A DNA stretch of 9,830 bases from a candidate division WWE3 bacterium. GTDB lineage: Bacteria > Patescibacteriota > 4484-211 > JAGQKX01. A model generated the notes under the pieces. That model ran no database searches. It was not told where the DNA came from and was given only the letters and a program-made list of their open reading frames with translations. Both the position numbers and the translations under genes were made by a program. Below are positions 1 to 6,493 of this stretch, one piece after another. Numbering within the stretch: the first letter of the stretch is position 1; every line of letters begins with the position of its first letter. The stretch covers positions 1 to 9,830 of the forward strand of contig JAGQKX010000018.1 of NCBI GenBank assembly GCA_020429905.1, written 5' to 3'.

Positions 1-1818
1 GCCTCAGATCCGGTCCAACCCGATCTTGATCCCAATCCTAAACCACTTGTTGGGCAGACGGCTACCGCTTCAGTATCTGTTTCTACAACACTACCTGCTC
101 AACCAAATCTGTCACCAACAAATACGGACACACTACCTGCCGAAAATCCGCCCCTGACCGGAACAGGTCCTACACCGGCAGTGCCAGCCAAAACGGCACC
201 TGTCTTTAAACAGCCGGATCCGGCACCCATCACCGATACTGAGCCTGCTCAGTCTCCAAAAAGTGATCCCTTAAAGGTGAAACTTCCTCCTTCTCGGTTA
301 CAAATCAGTACCCGAAAAATACTTGTAGGCTTGATTTTATTTATATTGATGGCAGGAGTTGGATTGCTCGGAGCAGTTGCCGCCACGGGTAATTTAGAAG
401 AAACAGTTCTGACCCCGATTCAGAAAAATTTTGGCAATATTCCATTCCTGCCGAGAAGTAAAAATTTTATTATTCAGCAAATGGTTTCTTCTGAGGCAAC
501 CGTTTCCTCATACGATTTTGACGTTTCGTTTGGTCTCAATTTTGAATCCCAAGAGTTCGTCCTTGGCTCAGAATCAACACAGTCAAATATTGACATTGCC
601 GCTAAAGGGTCGCTCTTTCTGAATCCAGATGATAATACGGTCAAGACTTTCGGTATGGATGTTGATTTTAAAACGATTATTCCTCCCTATAATGGCCAGA
701 TTAGTTTGGGTACAGCCGGCACTACTGACGTACTCTATTTGCAACTAAAAAGCGTCACCGGTGGATTTAGTGATTTTGCTCAATACCTTCCTCCGGCAGG
801 GGAGTGGTATTACTTAGACTTAGCTCCACTCGAATCTCAAGCGCGTGATGTGCTTGATTCATATCAGCTTGAATCCGTTGATACCGCTCAGCAACAAGAA
901 GAATATCAACAAAAATTACAGCAGGTGGCCGCAGACTTATATAGTGATCCCGCCATTCAGGACAACATTGAATTAGTGGGAGACGAAACATTATCGGATG
1001 GCACGACCGCCCATCATTTATCTATGACTCCTACAGCCGAAAACCTCGCTGAAATTTTCATTCAATTAGCTCAGGTGGAGTCCGCACAGGATATCTCACC
1101 GGATGAACGGTTACAGATTACAAATGCATTTAAGGATTTCACCGATTTCAAACTCGATATCTGGATTGATGAAGATTTATTCATGCTACGGAAAATGGTT
1201 TGGGTCTTCACGTATTTGTATGATTCCGCAAATGTAAGCCAACTGGTTATGAATGACGTTGCACCTGTACCGCTGATGAATGCGGCCACCCAGGTACTTG
1301 CCGATACCACCTCAAAAGATACCATTCAGGGTTCGTTTGTTATGGAATTTACGAATGTTAACAATGCGACTGCAGTAGATACTCCCCAGAACGCTGTGCT
1401 ACTCGATGATTACCTTAATTCGGTCATGGAACCAATCGGACTCACCTCAAATTTTGAAAACGCCAGAAACGCACAAACTCAATCAGACGTGCTCTCTATT
1501 GGAACCGCATTGGAATCTTACTTTATCGAAAACAATGGCTTGTATCCCGTTTCTCTGGGCGAGCTTAGCCCTACGTATATCAGCCAACTGCCCACAAGAC
1601 CCTCCGACCTAGACACAACCTGTACTCCAAACTATAGTTATGTATCAACCAGCACTGAAGCCGCCGTTTGGGCTGAAATAGAGCCATGTTCCGATAATCC
1701 AGTTAACAAAAATTATATTGTCTATCGAACCGTTTGCGGTAGAACAACTCAAATTAACGGAGGAGAATTTACCGATGTGCAAACACTCATGCAACTACCA
1801 GCCCGACCGGCATGTTAG
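1..1818 (+). CDS. Single-pass membrane protein with pilin-like C-terminal domain, 5' end outside window
   Basis: The frame is open from base 1 to the TAG at 1816-1818, so the gene starts upstream; the GTG at 181 is only an internal codon. Visible residues 1-100 are rich in Pro, Thr and Asp and look disordered. A membrane helix (visible residues about 107-129, ILVGLILFILMAGVG...) follows two basic residues, which suggests N-terminus inside and the bulk outside. The middle 350 residues have alternating polar and hydrophobic strands that recall lipoprotein-type beta folds, but I cannot name a family. From about residue 484 the sequence ARNAQTQSDVLSIGTALESY, then an N-G-x-Y-P turn, matches the region after the first helix in type IV pilins and GspG pseudopilins. 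Four Cys lie in the last 65 residues, enough for two disulfides. Probably a surface protein; exact role unknown. Confidence 0.85.
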   Translation, partial: ASDPVQPDLDPNPKPLVGQTATASVSVSTTLPAQPNLSPTNTDTLPAENPPLTGTGPTPAVPAKTAPVFKQPDPAPITDTEPAQSPKSDPLKVKLPPSRLQISTRKILVGLILFILMAGVGLLGAVAATGNLEETVLTPIQKNFGNIPFLPRSKNFIIQQMVSSEATVSSYDFDVSFGLNFESQEFVLGSESTQSNIDIAAKGSLFLNPDDNTVKTFGMDVDFKTIIPPYNGQISLGTAGTTDVLYLQLKSVTGGFSDFAQYLPPAGEWYYLDLAPLESQARDVLDSYQLESVDTAQQQEEYQQKLQQVAADLYSDPAIQDNIELVGDETLSDGTTAHHLSMTPTAENLAEIFIQLAQVESAQDISPDERLQITNAFKDFTDFKLDIWIDEDLFMLRKMVWVFTYLYDSANVSQLVMNDVAPVPLMNAATQVLADTTSKDTIQGSFVMEFTNVNNATAVDTPQNAVLLDDYLNSVMEPIGLTSNFENARNAQTQSDVLSIGTALESYFIENNGLYPVSLGELSPTYISQLPTRPSDLDTTCTPNYSYVSTSTEAAVWAEIEPCSDNPVNKNYIVYRTVCGRTTQINGGEFTDVQTLMQLPARPAC

Positions 1819-1878
1819 TGAGAATAAGCCGTTCACAAATTTTGTGTTCTGCCGCTAATGTGCGATAAGATATAACGT

Positions 1879-2592
1879 ATGGGAGATGAAACCGATGGTG
1901 AGTCATCGATTCACGAAACAATGTCTGCCCGAGCGCAAAGTCGGTACAATATTTTTTTAAACACAGTTCAACGTAGATTTTCTATCTTGAGTATTGGATT
2001 ATTTGGTCTCGTGGCATGGATGGGAATTTCACTCTTCGTGTTTGGATCTATCGTCGGCATTTATGTCATGCAATATAATCCACAAACTAATGCCTCTACT
2101 GATCAGACCTACAAACCACATAGCCTCTTTGCTTCGGTCCCTCGAGTAGTACAGCTCGCCGGGTTTATTCAGGGAGAAAATGATCCCCGTGCAGCCATGC
2201 TCGAAAGTTATCTTTTTGCCAAAGGTTCACCGATGAGTTCAGCTGCTCGAACGTTTGTACAAGTAGCGGATCAATGTCCCATGGATTGGACGTTACTACC
2301 AGCGATTGCCGGGAAAGAATCGAGCTTCGGCAAAATTATTCCGTACAACTCGTATAACGCGTTTGGCTGGGCCGTGTACACAGGTCAATCAAGCGGGGCG
2401 GTCTTTGACTCATGGGATCACGCGGTACAAATAGTCGGGGAGGGGCTGTGCGAAAACTATATTAAAAATGGTCGAAACACTCCCGAATTAATTGAAGTCT
2501 ATTACACACCTATCAGTGCCAATACGCACGGCGGTTGGAGAAGTGATGTCACGTACTTCATGGATGAGATAAAACACTGGTGGGACAACTAA
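1879..2592 (+). CDS. Membrane-anchored lysozyme-like (glucosaminidase-type) protein
   Basis: A 237-aa protein with a short cytoplasmic N-terminus, one membrane helix (about residues 35-63) and an extracytoplasmic domain. The domain contains LLPAIAGKESSFG with a candidate catalytic Glu147, followed by a Tyr/Asn-rich YNSYNAFGWAVYTG. This arrangement is typical of lysozyme-fold peptidoglycan hydrolases and mannosyl-glycoprotein endo-beta-N-acetylglucosaminidase-like proteins. The predicted role is cleavage or remodelling of peptidoglycan glycan strands. It lies 60 nt after the previous gene. No Shine-Dalgarno is seen; a TAAGAT box at 1866-1871 would place the transcript start almost on the ATG, so the message may be leaderless. 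An in-frame ATG at 1921 is an alternative start. The 3' end is only 4 nt from the end of the convergent phosphatase gene. The assignment is by motif, not by search. Confidence 0.8.
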   Translation: MGDETDGESSIHETMSARAQSRYNIFLNTVQRRFSILSIGLFGLVAWMGISLFVFGSIVGIYVMQYNPQTNASTDQTYKPHSLFASVPRVVQLAGFIQGENDPRAAMLESYLFAKGSPMSSAARTFVQVADQCPMDWTLLPAIAGKESSFGKIIPYNSYNAFGWAVYTGQSSGAVFDSWDHAVQIVGEGLCENYIKNGRNTPELIEVYYTPISANTHGGWRSDVTYFMDEIKHWWDN

Positions 2593-2596
2593 CCAA

Positions 2597-3394
2597 TTAA
2601 TAGTACTGTTGGTTATACGATTCTAGCTCCAATCGACCATTCGCCCCAAGTTTTGAATTTCCTTTATAAACTGTAACTCCACAATTGATTGGCTTTTCTT
2701 TTTCATCCACCGATAAAAATGTTTCAACATCCCATCGTTCAAGGTTAGATCTCAAACATAAAAGCGTCAGATGGTGTGAAACAAGCAGAATGTTTTTCTC
2801 GGCGTATTCTCTGATGAATGTCCCTAACATACTGCGTAATCTGCTTTTTACATCTGAACGACTCTCTCCATTCAAGTATCGGTAATAATATTTCCCTTCC
2901 TGTTTGAACAATAGTGCCTGAAGGGGATTCAACGTGAGATAGATGGCCCGATCGTTAAACACAGAAGCGAGACCATGTTCTTGTTCACGAATACGATCTT
3001 CGAATACGTGAGGCACGTCGTTCAGCCCAGGCCAACTTTGGGCAATACCTTCAAATGTTTGACGGGTACGCAGATATGGTGAAATAAATATCGTATCGGG
3101 TAAGGTTATTTCATCTTTTAGACGAGCACCTGTCTGCACAGCTTGATCATATCCTTCATCGGTCAATGGAGTGTTCTGATCATTGATATTTTTTAATTTT
3201 ATAGCTTTCATTGCCTTAATGGCCAAATCTCGCAACTCACTACTCACCCAATCAGGTTCATTAGCGCTCTCAAATTCTCTTTTGAACTGCTGTTTGAACT
3301 CCTGGTATTCAGGCTGTTGTTCTTTTGTCACTTTTAATTTGTTGTATTGAGATTGTCCGTGGCGAATGAAAACAAGAGAGGATGGCCACTTCAT
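2597..3394 (-). CDS. Histidine phosphatase family protein (phosphoglycerate mutase-like)
   Basis: A 265-aa protein with the signature VFIRHGQS at the N-terminus (Arg11 and phospho-accepting His12). It also has PLTDEGYDQAVQTG (77-89), ISPYLRTRQTFE (104-115, second Arg), REQEHG (136-141, likely acid Glu) and NILLVSHHLTLL (201-212, second catalytic His207). All core residues of the family are present, so it should be active. The substrate cannot be read from sequence; members act on phosphosugars, phosphoproteins, nucleotides and other phosphoesters. An insertion of about 50 charged residues (20-70) separates the RHG motif from the next block. No Shine-Dalgarno precedes the ATG. A TATACT box (- strand, 3402-3407) lies 7 nt upstream, so the mRNA is probably leaderless. 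It is convergent with the preceding lysozyme-like gene and divergent from the tRNA. Confidence 0.9.
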   Translation of the reverse strand: MKWPSSLVFIRHGQSQYNKLKVTKEQQPEYQEFKQQFKREFESANEPDWVSSELRDLAIKAMKAIKLKNINDQNTPLTDEGYDQAVQTGARLKDEITLPDTIFISPYLRTRQTFEGIAQSWPGLNDVPHVFEDRIREQEHGLASVFNDRAIYLTLNPLQALLFKQEGKYYYRYLNGESRSDVKSRLRSMLGTFIREYAEKNILLVSHHLTLLCLRSNLERWDVETFLSVDEKEKPINCGVTVYKGNSKLGANGRLELESYNQQYY

Positions 3395-3401
3395 TAGGGC
3401 T

Positions 3402-3407
3402 AGTATA
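3402..3407 (-). promoter_or_regulatory. -10 box of a leaderless promoter for the histidine phosphatase gene
   Basis: On the - strand the hexamer reads TATACT and sits 7 nt before the ATG at 3394, so transcription should begin at or next to the start codon. No good -35 is visible. It is only 5 nt from the -10 box of the opposite-strand tRNA promoter, so the two polymerases would compete for the same DNA. Confidence 0.5.
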
Positions 3408-3412
3408 CCATG

Positions 3413-3418
3413 TATAAT
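3413..3418 (+). promoter_or_regulatory. -10 box of the tRNA-Leu promoter
   Basis: Perfect TATAAT ending 22 nt before the mature tRNA, giving a 5' leader of about 16 nt for RNase P to remove. The -35 is weak (TTCATT at 3390-3395, 17-nt spacing). Confidence 0.5.
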
Positions 3419-3440
3419 GCACGGGTAGCTAGTTTATTGT

Positions 3441-3525
3441 GCCGGAGTGGCGAAACTGGCAGACGCGCTTGGTTTAGGACCAAGTGTCGCAAGACGTGGG
3501 GGTTCGAGTCCTCTCTCCGGCACCA
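3441..3525 (+). tRNA. tRNA-Leu (anticodon UAG)
   Basis: The acceptor arms GCCGGAG (3441-3447) and CTCCGGC (3515-3521) pair fully, followed by discriminator A and an encoded CCA (3523-3525). The anticodon stem CTTGG/CCAAG (3468-3472/3480-3484) encloses loop TTTAGGA with anticodon TAG at 3475-3477. A variable arm of about a dozen nt (TGTCGCAAGACGT), typical of class II tRNAs, precedes the T arm GGGGG-TTCGAGT-CCTCT. It decodes CUN leucine codons. No intrinsic terminator follows before the next promoter at 3559. Confidence 0.97.
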
Positions 3526-3558
3526 CATTATTCTTCCACAAAGCCCCACACTATGGGG

Positions 3559-3587
3559 TTGATATTCAATATTTTTTCGGATATAAT
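3559..3587 (+). promoter_or_regulatory. Consensus housekeeping-sigma promoter of the first large-RNA unit
   Basis: TTGATA (3559-3564), a 17-nt spacer, and TATAAT (3582-3587). The predicted start is near 3594. It is preceded by an imperfect inverted repeat, CCCCA...TGGGG (3544-3558), which recurs before the second unit. The spacer sequence differs between the two units while its length is the same, as expected if the promoter itself is under selection. Confidence 0.88.
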
Positions 3588-3593
3588 GCGGCC

Positions 3594-4290
3594 ACATTTC
3601 TTGCCTCATTCGCGGCAAGTTTTTTATGTACGTTAACAACCGACTCACATTTTACCCGCGATGATAGGGGAGATAGCGACATTTATTGTGTCTCTGTTTT
3701 CCCTATCATCTTTCCGCTTTTACCAGCGGAATCGGGATTTCCTCTTTTTTGATATATTCATCAATTCACATACTTCTTCCTATTTCCCTACGGGGAGCCT
3801 GGGGGGAGAGCCAAATCTGTGGCCGATCTCTGCTGCAGCCTCGTGAATCGTATGAATACACACTGATACATCACTGAGTATCTCTCAGTAATTTGAGATG
3901 ATGTGTCGTTCTGTTTGTATGTGTACATAACACGTACAAAACGCTTGATACCGATTTTTGGTATCCGTCTATGGGCACACACCCATACCATAGATGCGAA
4001 TCATGTCTTTGGCGACGAAGATAATGAGGAGATACAGTGTAGAGGACACTGTAGGATCAATTCGAGTTTGACGGTGAATGCGATTTCGGTCGCGGGTACT
4101 GTCACGAAGTACAGCCGTCAGGCTGTCGGTAGATCCGACACGGTAATCTGAGACGTGTGTGACGTTTCGGAACCCAATCATTGTCATAATGATTGCTTCT
4201 TTGACCGCGGTTAAAGAAGAGAAGTCTATCTGGGTAGTTTTCTGGATAGCCACCCTAATTCGTCTGAATTTTGGTGTGTTGTTGACTGAG
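3594..4290 (+). ncRNA. Large structured RNA leader, copy 1 (about 690 nt)
   Basis: No conserved reading frame lies between the promoter and the Shine-Dalgarno of the 427-aa gene. The stretch is homologous to 5774-6460. Bases 3576-3750 match the second copy with 7 differences and no indel, and 4241-4287 is identical. Helices seen include: 3600-3605/3614-3619 followed by six T; 3660-3669/3701-3710 (10 bp); 3712-3717/3726-3731; 3866-3872/3900-3906 enclosing 3873-3878/3884-3889; 3914-3924/3930-3940 (11 bp); 3947-3952/3960-3965; 4006-4011/4016-4021 capped by GCGA; 4034-4040/4046-4052; 4080-4084/4089-4093 capped by TTCG; 4111-4116/4121-4126; 4147-4155/4163-4171; 4175-4182/4188-4195; 4196-4202/4213-4219; 4226-4231/4244-4249; 4251-4254/4273-4276. 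Many covary with copy 2. The class is not one I recognise. It may act in cis on the downstream gene or as a separate RNA. Confidence 0.85.
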
Positions 4291-4323
4291 TAAATTTCTG
4301 TAGTTTTTGACAAGGAGTAAGTG

Positions 4324-5607
4324 ATGAACAAGCAAAATCCATTTGCAAAGTTAGGACTGGACGGTGATATGTTGGCCATGCTTGCTGAACAAGGTGTTCA
4401 GTTCGGCCAGTTGGGCGAACTTGATGCCATGATGGGTGCCATGAATTTTACCAGTGAACCCATCCACGATTTTGGCCAGCATGAGCTGGATCTTAATCTG
4501 GAAGGGTGGAGTGGTACACACAACTGTCAGGTCCTCCTGACCACGCGTCACATGGGCAACCATATGTTGTTATTCGCTCGCGGTATGACCACGATGGCAC
4601 TGGAAATTCATGTTCTGGATGCCGATGAGTCAACAACCGCCGACGAGTTCGAGGCGGGTCTGGACGAAGAGTTGGAAGCCATGTTGGCCGAAGCCGAAGA
4701 GACAATGGCCGGTTTGCCGGAAAACGATCTCCCCGGTGATGGACTTGACCTGGATGAAGAGCCGGAAAATCAACCGCTCGATCCAGTGATCGTCCTGAAC
4801 TTTGGGCGATTTGACATCTTCCATGGCTATCGGACCATTCAATTGATGCTTCAGTTCAGCGGTATACCCATCAGTGAAGATGTCATCACGGCGTGCGGCA
4901 TGTTTATGCTACGCGGCGAAACGGCCGAAGCACTGGATCGGTACGGACACGCCATCGCCTATTTTGGCGGCATGGAAACCGTAGCCGAAATTTTGGCCGC
5001 AGCCGTTCCCGAGACACTAATTGAGCATGTCCTGTCCCACATCATCCAGGATAATATGAAACCCTGGATGCTCACGCAGGAAGCAGTGCAAAAGACTGTG
5101 ACCTGGGAAGAAGAATGGACCTTCTACGGCTGTCTCAGCCCGGCTGAGTACGAAGATCTGAAGGCCCATCGTGAAGCCGTCTTGGCGCCGTATCAGGAAC
5201 CGATTGACGCTTTCGTTCAGTACATGCTTCAATTTATCACCGACGATGACATCCCATTTCATCTGATTGGCACCGCTGCTGACGGGATGAAAAAGGACTT
5301 TATCGAAGGGCTTATCATGGCGTTGGAGCGTATTCCGGCTGAAAAGCAGTCCCCGGTACTGGTACTTTCACTGGCATTAACGATTTCACTTTCCAAAGCT
5401 GAAAAATCGCAAATGCGTCGCAATGAAGGCAACATTACGATTCTAAATGGGGTCTTATCAGAGGCTACCGACTGGAGCCTTAACTGGTACGATGCCCATG
5501 GCGGCGCTACGACCAGTGACCGCGCCTGTCGGACGTTTGTCCGTCAGAACGTATATGCGTTTCCCAATTTGGAGGTTGTTGATCAACTTCGTTACGGCCC
5601 GATGTAA
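4324..5607 (+). CDS. Uncharacterised acidic protein, paralogue 1 of a three-member local family
   Basis: A 427-aa soluble, acidic protein without signal peptide or membrane segment; I do not recognise the family. I chose ATG 4324 because AAGGAG (4312-4317) lies 6 nt upstream, exactly as in the second paralogue; a GTG at 4321 is too close. Residues 99-150 form an Asp/Glu-rich insertion absent or shortened in the paralogues. Blocks shared with the 382-aa protein are ELDLNLEGW (54-62), RTIQLMLQF (170-178), YFGG followed by AAAVPETLIEHVL, W-x-FYGCLSPAEY (265-275) and the C-terminal QLRYG. The pattern suggests a beta-rich N-terminus and a helical C-terminal half. Its GC content is visibly higher than in the flanking genes, a possible sign of transfer or of high expression. 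The gene has its own promoter, structured leader and terminator. Confidence 0.88.
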   Translation: MNKQNPFAKLGLDGDMLAMLAEQGVQFGQLGELDAMMGAMNFTSEPIHDFGQHELDLNLEGWSGTHNCQVLLTTRHMGNHMLLFARGMTTMALEIHVLDADESTTADEFEAGLDEELEAMLAEAEETMAGLPENDLPGDGLDLDEEPENQPLDPVIVLNFGRFDIFHGYRTIQLMLQFSGIPISEDVITACGMFMLRGETAEALDRYGHAIAYFGGMETVAEILAAAVPETLIEHVLSHIIQDNMKPWMLTQEAVQKTVTWEEEWTFYGCLSPAEYEDLKAHREAVLAPYQEPIDAFVQYMLQFITDDDIPFHLIGTAADGMKKDFIEGLIMALERIPAEKQSPVLVLSLALTISLSKAEKSQMRRNEGNITILNGVLSEATDWSLNWYDAHGGATTSDRACRTFVRQNVYAFPNLEVVDQLRYGPM

Positions 5608-5679
5608 ATCGGCCGTTTTAATCGCTGTTGAGATATAACTTTCGAGAACCTATGGCGAATAAATCGCGATAGTTAGTGT

Positions 5680-5711
5680 GGGCCTACCTGGATTCAGGTA
5701 GGCCCTTTTTT
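5680..5711 (+). terminator. Strong intrinsic terminator after the first paralogue
   Basis: An 11-bp perfect stem, GGGCCTACCTG (5680-5690) with CAGGTAGGCCC (5695-5705), a 4-nt loop GATT, and six T (5706-5711). It closes the first unit, so the second RNA copy depends on its own promoter at 5739. Confidence 0.95.
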
Positions 5712-5738
5712 ATTGCCCAAAAAACCCATACTATGGGG

Positions 5739-5767
5739 TTGAATTACACGCGTAATTCGGATATAAT
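5739..5767 (+). promoter_or_regulatory. Consensus promoter of the second large-RNA unit
   Basis: TTGAAT (5739-5744), a 17-nt spacer, and TATAAT (5762-5767), with a predicted start near 5774. The perfect inverted repeat CCCATA-C-TATGGG (5725-5737) lies just upstream of the -35 and could be an operator; the first unit has a one-mismatch version. Confidence 0.9.
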
Positions 5768-5773
5768 GCGGCC

Positions 5774-6460
5774 ACATTTCTTGCCTCATTCGCGGCAAGT
5801 TTTTTATGTACGTTAACAACCGACTCACATATCACCCGCAATGATAGGGGAGATAGCGACATCACATGTGTCTCTGTTTTCCCTATCATCTTTCCGCTTT
5901 TACCAGCGGAATCGGGATTTCCTCTTTTTTCGTTTGTTAGTTTTTTTCACTCCATTCCATCCTTCTTCCCATACGGGAGCCTGGGTGGGGAAGCCAATTC
6001 TGTAGCCAATCTCTGCTGCAGCCTCGTGATAAAAACTAGCCCTATATACATCGCCCTGTATCTCTGGGCACTGTGAGATGATGTATCCCTTTTTTCAGAA
6101 TCAGTGTTTTACTGATCCTGATCTTTTGATATCTTCAGATATCCCACCATGTTCGCACATTTGACATGGTAGCTATCCCTGTGTTTGGCGACAAGCATAA
6201 GGGTGTGAGGTGATGTAGAGGACATCACTGGGTTATCGAGTTTGACGGCGAGCAATTTCGATTGCGCGTACCGTCTCGAAGTACAGCCGTCAGGCTGTCG
6301 GAAACCCAAGACTGGTGAACTTTGTGAGGTGTGATCACAGAGAGCCCTACCGACTTCTGGTCGTGTAGCATCCTAAGTGTATCTGAGGATGAAAAGTCTA
6401 TTCAGGAAGTCTTCTGGATAGCCACCCTAATTCGTCTGAATTTTGGTGTGTTGTTGACTT
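5774..6460 (+). ncRNA. Large structured RNA leader, copy 2 (about 690 nt)
   Basis: Homologue of 3594-4290. Matching helices, many with compensatory changes, are: 5780-5785/5794-5799 plus six T; 5841-5849/5881-5889; 5892-5897/5906-5911; 6046-6052/6080-6086 enclosing 6053-6058/6064-6069; 6100-6105/6111-6116 extended by 6096-6098/6118-6120; 6128-6133/6138-6143; 6146-6152/6164-6170; 6177-6180/6200-6203 and 6182-6187/6192-6197 with a GCGA loop; 6210-6216/6222-6228 with loop AGAGG; 6244-6248/6271-6275; 6252-6256/6261-6265 with a TTCG loop; 6283-6288/6293-6298; 6320-6327/6335-6342; 6347-6354/6360-6368 (one bulge); 6369-6374/6386-6391; 6398-6403/6416-6421; 6423-6426/6445-6448. No terminator separates the RNA from the ORF, so RNA and mRNA start as one transcript unless processed. 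Confidence 0.87.
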
Positions 6461-6493
6461 AGTAAACGTTTGTAGTTTGATAAGGAGTAAATC

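Noticed and set aside
3441..3594. Mobile element inserted at the tRNA-Leu 3' end
   Set aside because: I found no second copy of the tRNA 3' end downstream, and no integrase or transposase gene is present.
3594..4290. Self-splicing intron (group I or II)
   Set aside because: I see no group II domain V or group I core sequence, no interrupted host gene and no maturase or homing endonuclease.
4312..4317. Sequestering of the Shine-Dalgarno by the leader
   Set aside because: I found no CTCCTT-like segment in the leaders able to mask AAGGAG.
4321..4323. GTG start for paralogue 1
   Set aside because: It is only 3 nt from the Shine-Dalgarno. ATG 4324 gives the same 6-nt spacing as paralogue 2.
3661..4379. 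Several ORFs of 60-136 codons on both strands inside the first leader
   Set aside because: None is preserved in the second leader, where indels break the frames, while RNA helices are preserved. They are chance ORFs.
6109..6309. 66-codon ORF on the - strand inside the second leader
   Set aside because: It spans covarying RNA helices and has no counterpart in copy 1.
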